Made by a program: the position numbers and the translations under genes. A stretch of 64,000 bases of DNA. Source: Methylovorus menthalis (GTDB lineage Bacteria; Pseudomonadota; Gammaproteobacteria; Burkholderiales; Methylophilaceae). The stretch covers positions 744,001 to 808,000 of the forward strand of contig NZ_JAJAQH010000006.1 of assembly GCF_020523625.1 (NCBI RefSeq). The letters run 5' to 3'. The first letter of the stretch is position 1, and each line of letters starts with the position of its first letter. The notes beneath the pieces are model-generated. The model was not told where the DNA came from, made no database searches, and saw nothing but the letters and a program-made list of their open reading frames with translations. This document shows, one piece after another, positions 44,301 through 53,481 of this stretch.

Positions 44301-44593
44301 ATGAGGATGACGCCTTGCCTGATCTGAATGCAAGCGACTCCGAGCCGATCACGCCAGCTGAAGTCGATTTTTCTGATATCAGTCTTGATCTGAATGGCAC
44401 TGCCGAAGAACCTCTGCCGGAAGCCATCGCAGCGGAGTCCGCTGAGGTTGATACCAAGCTGGATTTGGTGACAGCCTACATGGATATGGGGGATAACGAA
44501 GGCGCCAAAGAGTTGCTTGATGAAGTGCTTAGCGAGGGCGGTCCGCAACAGCGGGCGCGAGCGCAGGCTATTATGAACAGTCTGGGTGCCTAG
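41390..44593 (+). CDS. fimV: FimV-like peptidoglycan-binding polar hub protein
   Basis: 1067 residues from a GTG start. The order is: signal peptide (about 1-25, ending ADAA), the FimV N-terminal domain (about 26-125, LGRLTVASGLGEPLSAEIELLG), a Ser/Pro-rich linker, a LysM domain (about 205-262, RGDTLSAIARNVD), a coiled coil (about 340-400) and a single membrane helix (about 480-500). A very acidic cytoplasmic region of some 500 residues ends in a FimV C-terminal TPR motif (LDLVTAYMDMGDNEGAKELLDEVLSEGG). FimV organises cell poles, type IV pili and twitching-related signalling. Confidence 0.93.
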   Translation: MHKSKLKRISLAVCLAMMPWAADAAGLGRLTVASGLGEPLSAEIELLGTTPDELESLSAAIAPEAAYAVQGVERSPIQNAIQINISRKSNGTAVLKLSSNQPITDPFVDMLIQVEWATGRLVREYTMLLDPPGYATPNPNSNLPQAVAPATGASQPASQSPIASGAVQSGSNSSNASTPNISKPNSRKPAAAINKPKPLESDGTGQTHTTSRGDTLSAIARNVDAEGISLDQMLVGIYRANKSAFADNNMNRLKVGQILRIPPAHEVQDISNAEARQEIQLQAADWNAYRKRLGESVATSAAGREGEGSQSASGKLTSAAQDKAAQSQSGSRDVVRLSKGDAPDGAAARSAQEKLNTLQEEAIAKEKALQEANERAAALEKQVQDMQKLLAIKNQAMAVLKDNAAAQLQPNSHDADQKVEPDSRQVPAESTQSVKTDKNAVKPEEKAPARVEPKSAVTPASVPVPAAELIDGVDNEKLMLWGGAGAALLLLLGGWLYLRNKRKRNLDTFEKAILTSSGLKANTVFGSTLSSKVDSGDTSFLTDFSQTGGGMIDTHDVDPIAEAEVYMAYGRDAQAEEILRDAIAKDPKRYELHHKLLEMYAARKDTSAFETLAGEIYATIGASDPQWRKVAELGRKLDGQNPIYQGGEDGLGLDDDLGLDDVPSRANADIASAMDFSLDDNLDEETFSTADPLVDTSSDLDFGLGDDKPAETSVAADDSNALDFVGFDVNATDQDDDLGNRKGGLEGALAAESMMAPTIIDELPERYSADDQVGASADSQNSDSNDIDFQLDLPESPAASTIQMDIGDFGNTLPGLPEEDEGLTSETAKGALPSGFDLNLPMSETDNGDFPDLDLSASTSFEPESKPLDVADEKEVVFGTSDAVFDEAEPVNSFISETPFSEPNERIPDVSLDFDTPFGAEDKSIPNSEIESAANLPDAFNEDPVEEIVFESPTNSDVDLDFNLDSLSSADEDDALPDLNASDSEPITPAEVDFSDISLDLNGTAEEPLPEAIAAESAEVDTKLDLVTAYMDMGDNEGAKELLDEVLSEGGPQQRARAQAIMNSLGA

Positions 44594-44618
44594 CTAGGCT
44601 ACGCAATTCAGAAGTTAG

Positions 44619-44651
44619 AAAAAGCCGGATTATTTTGATCCGGCTTTTTTC
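44619..44651 (+). terminator. Intrinsic terminator after fimV
   Basis: AAAAAGCCGGAT-tattttg-ATCCGGCTTTTTTC. A 12-bp stem with a T run, 25 bases after the fimV stop. It separates fimV from truA. Confidence 0.94.
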
Positions 44652-44703
44652 TTAAAGATGATGAGAAAACCTGACAGAAGGTATTCGTAATGTTGAGGTT
44701 TAA

Positions 44704-45489
44704 ATGAGAGTTGCCCTGGGGCTAGAGTACGACGGTGCCCATTTTTGTGGTTGGCAGAGCCAGCCAGGCGGCTGCGGCGTTCAGGATGCGCTGGAGAGAG
44801 AGCTTGCCCGCATGGCCTGTCATCCGGTGCGTGTCATTGCCGCAGGTCGAACTGACACGGGTGTTCACGCCTTGGTGCAGGTCGTACATTTTGAAACAAT
44901 GACCGATCGACCACTGAGCGCCTGGGTCCGTGGAGTCAATGCGGGCCTACCCCCCAGCGTGCGAGTGTTATGGGCGCAGCAAATGGCAGACGATTTCCAT
45001 GCGCGGTTTTCTGCCCGGCAACGATACTATCAATATCTCTTGTTTGATCAAGCTGTCGCGCCGGCCATTTTGGCTGGTAAGGTTGGCTGGTTTCATCAAC
45101 CTCTTGATGTGGCTGCCATGGCAGAAGCCGCCACACATTTAATCGGTGAGCATGATTTCAGCGCATTCCGTGCCGCTGAATGCCAGGCTAAATCTCCGAT
45201 ACGTACATTGCAGCAAGCCGAGGTGTGTCGTGAGGGACAGGCGATTCTGTTTGAATTTAGCGGTAATGCTTTTTTACATCATCAGGTACGGAATATGGTC
45301 GGCGCCTTGGTATATGTTGGCAAAGGCAGTCAGCCACCGGTTTTTATTCATGAGCTTCTGCAAAGCAAGGATCGTCGTCTGGCGCCGCCCACGTTTTCCC
45401 CGGATGGCTTGTATCTGAGTGGAGTTGGCTATGAATCGCGCTGGGGCTTGCCAGATACTCGTCGATTCGTGCATTTGTCACTCGCCTGA
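44704..45489 (+). CDS. truA: tRNA pseudouridine(38-40) synthase
   Basis: Modifies U38-U40 in the tRNA anticodon arm. 261 residues with the catalytic aspartate in AAGRTDTGVHA near 50-60, plus YQYLLFD and FLHHQVRNMVG motifs in the usual order. It starts 52 bases after the fimV terminator and leads into trpF, the standard order in beta- and gammaproteobacteria. Confidence 0.96.
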   Translation: MRVALGLEYDGAHFCGWQSQPGGCGVQDALERELARMACHPVRVIAAGRTDTGVHALVQVVHFETMTDRPLSAWVRGVNAGLPPSVRVLWAQQMADDFHARFSARQRYYQYLLFDQAVAPAILAGKVGWFHQPLDVAAMAEAATHLIGEHDFSAFRAAECQAKSPIRTLQQAEVCREGQAILFEFSGNAFLHHQVRNMVGALVYVGKGSQPPVFIHELLQSKDRRLAPPTFSPDGLYLSGVGYESRWGLPDTRRFVHLSLA

Positions 45490-45585
45490 GCTTGGTTATT
45501 CGCTTTGTCCCCATGTGACATGCAAGAACGTTTCAGTTAACCTAGCGATCTCAATTTAATTCCGACTTCACCAAAGAGCTTAATT

Positions 45586-46209
45586 TTGCGCACCAGGGTC
45601 AAAATATGCGGGATCACCCGGGCAAAAGATGCCATCGCTGCTGTGCAGCAGGGGGCTGATGCCATTGGTCTCGTTTTTGTTGAGGCTAGCCCGCGTCACG
45701 TCAGTATTGCGCAGGCCAAAGATGCTATTCGTAGCCTGCCGCCATTTGTGACGGTTGTCGGTTTGTTTGTTAATGCCGACCCAGCGTATGTTGAACAGGT
45801 GCTGAATGAGGTACGCCTGGATATATTGCAGTTTCATGGGGATGAATCCCCTGAAGAATGCCAGCGTTATGCTCGACCTTATATGAAGGCAATACGCGTC
45901 AGGCCTGACACAAATTTGCTACAATACGCCCTCGATTACTATCATGCCCGTGCGCTGCTGCTGGATGCCTATGTTGACGGGGTTGCTGGCGGTACTGGCC
46001 AGCGATTTGACTGGACACTGATACCATCAAACTTGCCTCTGCCAATTGTACTGGCGGGGGGGCTTGATGCGGACAATGTGGCAGATGCGATAAAGCAGGT
46101 TAGACCCTACGCTGTGGATGTCAGTGGTGGTGTCGAGGCCCAAAAAGGAATTAAGGATGCTGGCAAAATTGCCGCATTCATGCGAGGAGTTACAGATGCA
46201 GCTTTATGA
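45586..46209 (+). CDS. trpF: Phosphoribosylanthranilate isomerase
   Basis: Amadori isomerase of tryptophan synthesis. 207 residues. The start is TTG at 45586, placing KICGITR at residues 6-12 as the family requires; no ATG or GTG is available nearby. Catalytic Cys8 and the barrel end ([13 protein letters not shown]) are present. The last 14 bases overlap trpB. The usual separation from trpE/G/D/C seen in betaproteobacteria applies, as those genes are not in the window. Confidence 0.95.
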   Translation: MRTRVKICGITRAKDAIAAVQQGADAIGLVFVEASPRHVSIAQAKDAIRSLPPFVTVVGLFVNADPAYVEQVLNEVRLDILQFHGDESPEECQRYARPYMKAIRVRPDTNLLQYALDYYHARALLLDAYVDGVAGGTGQRFDWTLIPSNLPLPIVLAGGLDADNVADAIKQVRPYAVDVSGGVEAQKGIKDAGKIAAFMRGVTDAAL

Positions 46210-47398
46210 TATGCCTGACGACAGAGGCCATTTTGGTCCTTACGGCGGGATTTTTGTCGCAGAAACTCTGGTGGAAGCCCTGGAAGAATTGCGTGTCATG
46301 TATGAGCGCTTTCGCCATGACCCTGAATTTCTGGCCGAATTTGCACATGATCTGAAGTATTTCGTTGGCCGCCCCAGTCCCATCTACTATGCCAAGCGCT
46401 GGTCTGAACGGGTAGGTGGCGCTCGCATTTATCTCAAGCGGGAAGATCTCAACCACACTGGTGCTCACAAGGTGAATAACACCGTAGGGCAGGCATTGCT
46501 GGCAAAACGGATGGGCAAGCCGCGCGTGATTGCCGAGACGGGCGCAGGGCAACATGGGGTGGCTACAGCAACCATTGCGGCGCGTATGGGGCTGGAATGT
46601 GTGGTTTACATGGGCTCTGAGGATGTTAAGCGCCAGGCGCCTAATGTTTATCGCATGAAGCTCCTTGGCGCAACAGTTGTGCCAGTAGAAAGCGGCTCAA
46701 AAACCCTCAAGGATGCGCTGAATGAAGCCATGCGCGACTGGGTAACCAACATCTCCAACACGTTTTATATTATTGGCACTGTGGCTGGTCCGCATCCTTA
46801 CCCCATGATGGTACGCGACTTCCAGGCCGTGATTGGCGTAGAAGCCAAGCAGCAAATGCAGGAAATGATCGGGCGCCAGCCAGATGCGGTCGTGGCTTGT
46901 GTGGGCGGCGGGTCCAATGCCATGGGTATTTTCTACCCTTATATCAATGAAGAGAATGTTCGCCTGATTGGCGTTGAAGCTGCTGGACTTGGCTTGGCCA
47001 CCGGCAAGCACGCGGCGCCATTGACAGCCAATAGCTCAGTAGGTGTGTTGCATGGCAACCGTACTTACCTGATGCAAGATGAGGACGGCCAGATCATCGA
47101 AACGCATTCGATCTCGGCTGGCTTGGATTATCCAGGGGTAGGGCCTGAGCACGCCTGGCTGAAAGATAGTAAGCGTGCTGAATATGTGGCCATTACCGAC
47201 GACGAAGCCATGGCTGCTTTCCATAGCCTTTGCCGTACCGAGGGTATTATTCCGGCGCTGGAGTCCAGCCATGCGTTGGCCTACGCCGAAAAGATGGCGG
47301 CGACCATGTCCCCCGACCAAGTCATTCTGGTGAATCTCTCCGGTCGTGGCGATAAAGATATCAATACCGTGGCTGGTCTGTCCGGCATCACCCTCTAA
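46196..47398 (+). CDS. trpB: Tryptophan synthase beta chain
   Basis: PLP enzyme joining indole and serine. 400 residues from the ATG at 46196, which has GAGGAG six bases upstream inside trpF. The PLP lysine is in [10 protein letters not shown] near 85-94, the phosphate loop is VGGGSNAMG near 230, and the sequence ends in the SGRGDKD segment. Translation is coupled to trpF by a 14-base overlap. It pairs with trpA downstream. Confidence 0.97.
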   Translation: MQLYDMPDDRGHFGPYGGIFVAETLVEALEELRVMYERFRHDPEFLAEFAHDLKYFVGRPSPIYYAKRWSERVGGARIYLKREDLNHTGAHKVNNTVGQALLAKRMGKPRVIAETGAGQHGVATATIAARMGLECVVYMGSEDVKRQAPNVYRMKLLGATVVPVESGSKTLKDALNEAMRDWVTNISNTFYIIGTVAGPHPYPMMVRDFQAVIGVEAKQQMQEMIGRQPDAVVACVGGGSNAMGIFYPYINEENVRLIGVEAAGLGLATGKHAAPLTANSSVGVLHGNRTYLMQDEDGQIIETHSISAGLDYPGVGPEHAWLKDSKRAEYVAITDDEAMAAFHSLCRTEGIIPALESSHALAYAEKMAATMSPDQVILVNLSGRGDKDINTVAGLSGITL

Positions 47399-47424
47399 TA
47401 CTTACCGTTATTAAGATCCCATTC

Positions 47425-48225
47425 ATGTCTCGCATAAAAACCACGTTCGATCAGCTCAAGCAGCAGGGGAAAAAGGCACTCGTCCCTTACATTACCGCTG
47501 GAGATCCGCACCCCGACCTTACCGTAAAGTTGTTGCACGCCATGGTGGCGAACGGTGCCGATATGATTGAGCTTGGGGTGCCTTTTTCAGATCCGATGGC
47601 GGATGGCCCCGTTATCCAGCGCGCCAGCGAACGAGCCCTGGTCCATCACGTAGGATTGAGCCGCGTGCTGGAGATGGTGCGCGAGTTCCGTCAGCAGGAT
47701 AATGTGACGCCTATCATTCTGATGGGCTACGCTAACCCGGTTGAAGCCATGGGGCAGGAAAAGTTTTCCGATCGTGCCCAGGTAGCTGGAGTGGATGGCG
47801 TGCTGACGGTGGATTATCCGCCAGAAGAGTGCAAGGAGTTTACAGCATTGCTGCAGGCACGGGGCATTGATCCCATTTTTCTGTTATCACCAACAACCGA
47901 GCCTGCTCGCGTTGAGGTGATTGTGAATCAGGCAAGCGGTTTCGTTTACTATGTCTCACTCAAGGGTGTGACGGGCGCTAAAAACCTCGATATTGAAGAG
48001 GTGGCGCAAAAAGTGGCTGAAATTCGAACCCTGACGGATTTGCCAGTGGGTGTGGGCTTTGGTGTGCGTGATGCTGCGACCGCAACGGCGGTTGCTGCCA
48101 TTGGCGATGCAGTGGTGGTGGGCAGCCGTATGGTGCAGGCTGTGGAACAATCCAATGATCAAAATCTCGTCGATAACGTGGCTGCGTTGATGAAAGAATT
48201 GCGCATCGCGGTAGACGCTGCTTAA
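47425..48225 (+). CDS. trpA: Tryptophan synthase alpha chain
   Basis: Cleaves indoleglycerol phosphate to indole. 266 residues. Catalytic Glu and Asp are in MIELGVPFSDPMADGPVIQ (about 48-66) and VDYPPEE near 131. The phosphate-binding GVGFGVRDA (about 211) is also present. It lies 26 bases after trpB and 12 bases before accD. Confidence 0.97.
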   Translation: MSRIKTTFDQLKQQGKKALVPYITAGDPHPDLTVKLLHAMVANGADMIELGVPFSDPMADGPVIQRASERALVHHVGLSRVLEMVREFRQQDNVTPIILMGYANPVEAMGQEKFSDRAQVAGVDGVLTVDYPPEECKEFTALLQARGIDPIFLLSPTTEPARVEVIVNQASGFVYYVSLKGVTGAKNLDIEEVAQKVAEIRTLTDLPVGVGFGVRDAATATAVAAIGDAVVVGSRMVQAVEQSNDQNLVDNVAALMKELRIAVDAA

Positions 48226-48237
48226 AAAGGACATGCC

Positions 48238-49104
48238 ATGAGCTGGTTACAAAAACTACTTCCTCCCAAGATCAATCGCCCCACGGGCATTAATAAAAAA
48301 ACAGTACCAGAAGGTCTCTGGAGCAAATGCCCCTCATGTGAATCCGTGCTTTACCGTACGGATCTCGAAAAGAATGCGGAAGTTTGTCCCAAGTGCGGCT
48401 ATCACAACCGTATTTCAGCGCGTGCCCGTTTGGCCATGCTGCTGGATGAAGAAGGGCGCTCCGAAATTGGCGCCGAAGTGCAGCCAGTAGATCCGCTGAA
48501 ATTCAAGGACAGCAAACGCTACGCAGACCGCATCAAGTCTTCGCAGGCCGATGTTGGTGAAACCGATTCGCTGATCGTTTTGCAAGGCAGTATCAAGGCT
48601 GTTCCCGTCGTGGCGGCTGCTTTTGAGTTCAAGTTCATGGGTGGCTCCATGGGCTCTGTTGTCGGTGAGCGTTTCGTTCGCGGTGTCAATGCGGCCATTG
48701 AGCGTCGTTCGGCCTTTGTGTGTATTTCCGCCAGCGGCGGGGCACGTATGCAAGAAGGCCTTTTTTCGCTGATGCAGATGGCGAAAACCAGCGCCGCATT
48801 AACTGCCCTCGGTCGTGCCGGTTTGCCGTATATTTCCGTGCTGACTGATCCAACCATGGGTGGCGTTTCTGCCAGTTTTGCCATGCTTGGTGATGTGATT
48901 GTCGCTGAACCGCAGGCGCTGATTGGCTTTGCTGGCCCACGTGTGATTGAACAGACAGTTCGCGAAACTTTGCCGGAAGGTTTTCAGCGTGCTGAGTTCT
49001 TACTAGAGCACGGCGCGGTGGATATCATTGTTGATCGTCGTGAAATGCGCGACAAGCTGGCCAACCTGATCAGTAACATGACCAAATTACCTGCCGTTGC
49101 CTGA
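48238..49104 (+). CDS. accD: Acetyl-CoA carboxylase carboxyltransferase beta subunit
   Basis: Transfers the carboxyl group from biotin to acetyl-CoA, with AccA. 288 residues. The zinc ribbon is complete (Cys31, 34, 50, 53). The crotonase-type oxyanion region reads [18 protein letters not shown] near 162-179 and [14 protein letters not shown] near 202. In this common block it sits between trpA and folC. Confidence 0.97.
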   Translation: MSWLQKLLPPKINRPTGINKKTVPEGLWSKCPSCESVLYRTDLEKNAEVCPKCGYHNRISARARLAMLLDEEGRSEIGAEVQPVDPLKFKDSKRYADRIKSSQADVGETDSLIVLQGSIKAVPVVAAAFEFKFMGGSMGSVVGERFVRGVNAAIERRSAFVCISASGGARMQEGLFSLMQMAKTSAALTALGRAGLPYISVLTDPTMGGVSASFAMLGDVIVAEPQALIGFAGPRVIEQTVRETLPEGFQRAEFLLEHGAVDIIVDRREMRDKLANLISNMTKLPAVA

Positions 49105-49116
49105 TTCCCTCGTATT

Positions 49117-50409
49117 GTGACTGATCTTTCAACGCCGCCTGACACGTTGCAGGGCTGGCTGCAATACATTGAAGCGCTTCATCCCAAGTCTATCGCGATG
49201 GGATTGGAGCGTGTGCAGGCAGTAAAGCAGCGTCTTGATCTAACCCCCGATTTTATCGTTATTACCGTTGCAGGTACCAATGGCAAAGGCTCAACCTGTG
49301 CCATGCTTGAGCAGATATATCTGCAAGCAGGATATCGGGTAGGCTGTTATACATCTCCCCACATTCTGCGCTACAACGAGCGCGTTCGTATCATGGGCCG
49401 TGAGGCTGCTGATGCTGATCTTTGTGATGCCTTTGCCCGGGTCGAAGCAGCGCGTGGCGATACGGCATTGACTTACTTTGAATTCGGCACCCTGGCAGCG
49501 TTATGCTGCTTTTGTCAGCAGGCGCTTGATGTGGTGATCCTTGAGGTCGGCCTGGGTGGTCGGCTCGATGCGGTGAATGTTGTCGATCCTGATGTCGCGA
49601 TCATCACCAGTATTGATCTTGATCATATGGATTATCTTGGCGACAACCGTGAAAGCATAGGCTTCGAAAAAGCCGGGGTTTATCGTGGTAACCGTCCTGC
49701 TATCTGTGCAGATGCATCTCCGCCACAATCCCTGCTGAAGCACGCGGAAACCATTAAAGCCGAGTTGCTCTGCATCAATCGTGATTTTTACTGCCATGCA
49801 AAATCTGGGCGCTGGCAATACAAGTGGGCAGGTTACATATTGCATGATTTGCCTTTGCCGGCTTTGGCTGGAGATTTTCAGCTCGCTAATGCCTCCGCTG
49901 TATTGACCGCGATTCATTCTCTGCATGAACAATTACCGGTAAGCGAGCAGGCGGTTCATGCAGGTTTGCAAGGGGTTAATCTGGCCGGACGTTTTGATGT
50001 GCGTCAGTCAACACCTTGGGTGGTGCTCGACGTGGCGCATAATCCGCACGCAGCAGCAGCATTAGCCACTAATTTAAAGGCACAGGCCAATGCTGGGCGT
50101 ACCTTGGCGGTGTTCGCTATGCTGGCGGATAAGGATATACGAGGGGTGGTCGCTGCAGTCCACACTGCCGTGCATGCATGGTATCTGGCGGACATTACGC
50201 AAGTGCGAGGTGCCAAGGCCACGCAGCTGCAAGAGGCAGTATCCGAGATTGCCCCAGAGACCACTGTGCATTCATACCCCAATGTGGCAGAAGCTTACAG
50301 GCAAGCCTGTATAGATGCAGGCGAAAATGATAGAATTATCGTATTCGGATCATTTTTCACCGTGGCTGATGTCATGCAGCTTTTACCCGCGTCACCTGAT
50401 AACCACTAG
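49117..50409 (+). CDS. folC: Dihydrofolate synthase / folylpolyglutamate synthase
   Basis: Mur-ligase-fold enzyme adding glutamates to folate. 430 residues from a GTG start with no strong ribosome site. The P-loop is GTNGKGST at 53-60; ITSIDLDHMDYLG near 164 and LDVAHNPHAA near 306 are family marks. It follows accD by 12 bases and precedes the SPOR gene by 12 bases. Confidence 0.96.
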   Translation: MTDLSTPPDTLQGWLQYIEALHPKSIAMGLERVQAVKQRLDLTPDFIVITVAGTNGKGSTCAMLEQIYLQAGYRVGCYTSPHILRYNERVRIMGREAADADLCDAFARVEAARGDTALTYFEFGTLAALCCFCQQALDVVILEVGLGGRLDAVNVVDPDVAIITSIDLDHMDYLGDNRESIGFEKAGVYRGNRPAICADASPPQSLLKHAETIKAELLCINRDFYCHAKSGRWQYKWAGYILHDLPLPALAGDFQLANASAVLTAIHSLHEQLPVSEQAVHAGLQGVNLAGRFDVRQSTPWVVLDVAHNPHAAAALATNLKAQANAGRTLAVFAMLADKDIRGVVAAVHTAVHAWYLADITQVRGAKATQLQEAVSEIAPETTVHSYPNVAEAYRQACIDAGENDRIIVFGSFFTVADVMQLLPASPDNH

Positions 50410-50421
50410 GATGTTTTACCC

Positions 50422-51156
50422 ATGGCCTCTGATAACTTGAACGAGCAGGAAATTCAATTCAAGAAGCGTGCTCGTAGACGGCTGGTTGGTGCAGTGGCAC
50501 TGGTGTTGCTGATGGTCACCGTGTTGCCTATGCTGCTTGATGATCGCGCCAGCAAAGCGCCACAACAAGAAATCGCCATTTCCATTCCTAGTCAGGATAG
50601 CGAGTTCAACTCCAAGATTGTACCGGTCAAGCCCGAAGCATCTGAGTCTTCAACGCAGACTGGTTCAGCCATTCCCGAGGATCAGCCTGTCACCGAGCCC
50701 CAGGCGGGCGCAACTGACGAAATCATGCCGCTGACGCCTCCTGTCGAGTCTCGTTCGGAACCTGTGGCGCAACCTAAACCAGCGCCAGTCAAGCCTGCTA
50801 CCGTCCCCGCTCCTGTTAAAACGGTGCCTTCAGCTCCGGTGGCCAAACCTTCTGAGTCTGCTAAGCCGGTCGAAAGCAAGCCGACGGTTGCTGATGCCAC
50901 CAAAAAAGATAGTGCTGAAAAAGCTGCAGGATTTCTGGTGCAAGTAGGCGTATTTTCAGACCCAGATAACGTCAAGCAACTGCAACAAAAGCTGGCAGGT
51001 CTGGGCATTAAATCCAATACTGAAAAGCTGGATACCCCTAAAGGTCCTAAAATCCGCTTGCGCAGTCAGTTATATTCCACACGTCCGCAAGCCGAGCAGG
51101 CATTGGACAAGATCAAGGGTGCTGGCCTGACCGGCATGGTGGTCACCAGCAAGTGA
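50422..51156 (+). CDS. SPOR-domain cell-division protein, DedD-like
   Basis: 244 residues. A short cytoplasmic N-terminus rich in Arg/Lys is followed by one membrane helix (about 20-39, LVGAVALVLLMVTVLPMLL). Then come a long Pro/Ala/Lys-rich periplasmic linker (about 60-170) and a SPOR domain (about 172-244, FLVQVGVFSDPDNVKQLQQKL) that binds denuded septal glycan. Position between folC and cvpA is that of dedD in many proteobacteria. Confidence 0.9.
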   Translation: MASDNLNEQEIQFKKRARRRLVGAVALVLLMVTVLPMLLDDRASKAPQQEIAISIPSQDSEFNSKIVPVKPEASESSTQTGSAIPEDQPVTEPQAGATDEIMPLTPPVESRSEPVAQPKPAPVKPATVPAPVKTVPSAPVAKPSESAKPVESKPTVADATKKDSAEKAAGFLVQVGVFSDPDNVKQLQQKLAGLGIKSNTEKLDTPKGPKIRLRSQLYSTRPQAEQALDKIKGAGLTGMVVTSK

Positions 51157-51169
51157 GGGGTTGTCCCTG

Positions 51170-51661
51170 ATGACAGTATTTGACTATGCCGTGCTGGGCA
51201 TACTGGGGCTTTCGGTATTATTAAGCGTCATGCGCGGTTTCGTACGCGAAGTGCTGGCACTTGCTGGATGGGTAGCGGCTTTTTTCATTGCCAAGCTGTA
51301 TACCATGGAACTGGCACCTTTATTACCTGAGGCAATTCCGTCAGAGGCCTTGCGTTTTCTGGCAGCGTTCCTCATATTGTTTTTAGCAACCTTGTTGTTA
51401 TGCAGTCTGTTGGCGATCGTGCTGGGGCAGTTGTTCAAGACCGTCGGCCTGGGTTGGCTGGATCGCGCACTTGGCGCGATATTTGGTTTGTTACGCGGTG
51501 TGCTGATATTGCTGGTGCTGGTTTTTCTGGCCGGCCTGACCAGCGTGCCCAAGGATGAAAGATGGCGCAATGCAATGTTCAGTGCGCCATTGGAAGCGAT
51601 GGTGGTCAGTTTATTGCCATGGCTTCCGCAAGATATTACTAAGCATGTTAAGTACGACTGA
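51170..51661 (+). CDS. cvpA: CvpA-family membrane protein
   Basis: 163 residues with four predicted helices (about 4-24, 28-47, 62-86 and 100-123). It is the colicin V production protein family, conserved upstream of purF. The ATG at 51170 has GAGGGG nine bases upstream; an in-frame TTG at 51161 abuts that site and is unlikely. The molecular role is still debated; it is required for envelope resistance in enterics. Confidence 0.9.
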   Translation: MTVFDYAVLGILGLSVLLSVMRGFVREVLALAGWVAAFFIAKLYTMELAPLLPEAIPSEALRFLAAFLILFLATLLLCSLLAIVLGQLFKTVGLGWLDRALGAIFGLLRGVLILLVLVFLAGLTSVPKDERWRNAMFSAPLEAMVVSLLPWLPQDITKHVKYD

Positions 51662-51731
51662 CGAACCATTTGCGGTACAGACAGTCGTACGCGCTTCATC
51701 GGAATTCTCGTTTTTTTAAGGTGCTCACTCC

Positions 51732-53270
51732 ATGTGTGGAATCATAGGCGTTGTCGGTAAAAACCCGGTCAATCAGTTGCTCTACGACGGATTGCTGGTT
51801 CTGCAACACCGCGGGCAGGATGCGGCGGGTATTGTCACTTGCGATGGCAATACGTTCTACATGCACAAGAATAACGGCCTTGTGCAGGACGTTTTCCAGA
51901 CACGTCACATGCGCAGCCTGCAGGGTACTGCCGGGATCGCCCATGTGCGCTACCCCACGGCCGGTTCTTCCTCTGCCGCAGAGGCCCAGCCTTTCTATGT
52001 GAACTCTCCTTTTGGTATTGTGCTTGGTCACAACGGTAACTTGACCAACTCCACGCAACTAAAAGAAGAAATGTTCCGCCAGGATCTGCGTCACATCAAT
52101 ACGAGTTCCGATTCAGAAGTGCTGCTTAATGTGCTCGCCCATGAAATTGAGCAGACTGCCCACAGTGCCGTGCTGAATAGCGACATGATCTTTGAAGCCG
52201 TTGCCGGGGTTCACAAGCGTTGCCTGGGCGCTTATGCCGTCGTGGCGATGGTGGCCAATTTTGGTCTGCTGGCTTTCCGTGATCCAAACGGTATTCGGCC
52301 TCTGGTCATCGGCAAATCCGAAACAGAGAAGGGTGTTGAATATATCGTTGCCTCTGAAAGCGTGGCGCTGGATGTGCTTGGATTCAAACTGGTGCGTGAT
52401 GTTGAGCCGGGTGAGGCCATTTTCATCGATATGGATGGCAATTTCTTCTCCCGCCAATGCGCTGAAAACCCCAAGTTGTCCCCTTGTATTTTTGAATATG
52501 TTTATCTGGCTCGCCCTGACTCGGTTATCGATAAGGTATCTGTCTACCAGACCCGCCTGCATATGGGCGTTAGCCTCGCCAAAAAGATCGCCAAGGAATG
52601 GGGTGATCTGCATATTGACGTGGTGATTCCAATTCCGGATACTAGTCGCCCCAGTGCCCTGCAATTGGCAAATGCCTTGAATCTCACCTATAGAGAAGGC
52701 TTTATCAAGAATCGCTATATTGGCCGTACCTTCATCATGCCTGGTCAGGCATTGCGCAAAAAATCCGTACGCCAGAAGCTGAATCCGATCGGAATGGAGT
52801 TCAAGGGCAAGAATGTGTTGCTCGTCGACGATTCCATTGTGCGTGGTACCACGTCCAAGCAGATCGTGCAGATGGCCCGCGATGCGGGTGCCAATAAAGT
52901 GTATTTTGCCTCTGCTGCACCACCTGTCCGTTTCCCTAACGTGTATGGCATTGATATGCCAACTCGCGATGAGTTGCTTGCCACTGGCCGTACCGATCAG
53001 CAGATCTGTGAAGAAATTGGTGCTGATGCATTGATCTATCAGGATCTGGATGCGTTGATCGAAGCCGTGCAGTTGAGCAATCCGGACATCAAGATGTTTG
53101 ATTGCTCCTGTTTTGATGGAAATTATGTCACCGGGGATATCGACGAAACGTACCTCAACAATGTTGAAAGTGCCCGCGGCGATAAGCTGGGTCACAAAAA
53201 ACCCGCTAACTCCAGCACCCAGTTGGACCTGAATCTCGTCACCATCAAGGAATACGAGGAAGCTTTATAA
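51732..53270 (+). CDS. purF: Amidophosphoribosyltransferase
   Basis: First committed step of purine synthesis, making phosphoribosylamine from PRPP and glutamine. 512 residues. The N-terminal nucleophile Cys2 (MCGIIGVVG) is exposed after Met removal. The glutaminase domain covers about 2-230 and the PRTase domain follows, with the PRPP loop [14 protein letters not shown] near 361-374. The start has AAGGTG upstream. It ends the cvpA–purF pair before the riboswitch region. Confidence 0.97.
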   Translation: MCGIIGVVGKNPVNQLLYDGLLVLQHRGQDAAGIVTCDGNTFYMHKNNGLVQDVFQTRHMRSLQGTAGIAHVRYPTAGSSSAAEAQPFYVNSPFGIVLGHNGNLTNSTQLKEEMFRQDLRHINTSSDSEVLLNVLAHEIEQTAHSAVLNSDMIFEAVAGVHKRCLGAYAVVAMVANFGLLAFRDPNGIRPLVIGKSETEKGVEYIVASESVALDVLGFKLVRDVEPGEAIFIDMDGNFFSRQCAENPKLSPCIFEYVYLARPDSVIDKVSVYQTRLHMGVSLAKKIAKEWGDLHIDVVIPIPDTSRPSALQLANALNLTYREGFIKNRYIGRTFIMPGQALRKKSVRQKLNPIGMEFKGKNVLLVDDSIVRGTTSKQIVQMARDAGANKVYFASAAPPVRFPNVYGIDMPTRDELLATGRTDQQICEEIGADALIYQDLDALIEAVQLSNPDIKMFDCSCFDGNYVTGDIDETYLNNVESARGDKLGHKKPANSSTQLDLNLVTIKEYEEAL

Positions 53271-53283
53271 ACATGAGTCCTGC

Positions 53284-53318
53284 AGCGGTGTTGGTCTTGA
53301 CCAGTGCCGCCTGCAGGC
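53284..53318 (+). other. Imperfect hairpin after purF
   Basis: CCTGCAG ... CTGCAGG with further pairing of CGG/CCG inside forms a stem-loop beginning just after the purF stop. The arms start at about 53,279. No T run follows, so it may protect the purF mRNA end rather than terminate by itself. Confidence 0.4.
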
Positions 53319-53331
53319 TTATCATGAATTT

Positions 53332-53393
53332 GCGCCGATTTGAGATTAATTCATTTAACTCAGCTTGCGGGCGCCTTATAAATTCAGCTAAAG
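53332..53393 (+). ncRNA. SAM-II-type riboswitch aptamer upstream of metZ
   Basis: The segment carries the SAM-II signature in order. P1 5' strand is GCGCC (53332-53336), directly followed by GATTT (53337-53341), an extended L1 with a TGAG/CTCA mini-stem, GCTTGC (53363-53368), and the P1 3' strand GGCGC (53370-53374). The A-rich linker TATAAA and the pseudoknot strand GCTAAAG (53387-53393) follow. CTTGC pairs with GCTAAAG as in known SAM-II folds, leaving a central U and A near the ligand. The downstream gene is metZ, a known SAM-II target. L1 is longer than usual. Confidence 0.82.
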
Positions 53394-53402
53394 CGAGTGC
53401 AT

Positions 53403-53438
53403 AAACCCGTTTTAGCGCCAGCTATCACGGGTTTTTTT
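53403..53438 (+). terminator. Riboswitch-controlled intrinsic terminator before metZ
   Basis: AAACCCGT (53403-53410) and ACGGGTTT (53427-53434) form an 8-bp stem followed by T to 53438. It starts nine bases after the SAM-II pseudoknot strand. CGTTTTAGC (53408-53416) can instead pair with GCTAAAGCG (53387-53395), nine pairs including one G-U. That pairing uses up both the aptamer strand and part of the terminator stem, making a mutually exclusive antiterminator. Confidence 0.85.
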
Positions 53439-53481
53439 ATGCTCGGCGCTGGTTTGTTCTTGGCGTAGAAAGGAAATAACA

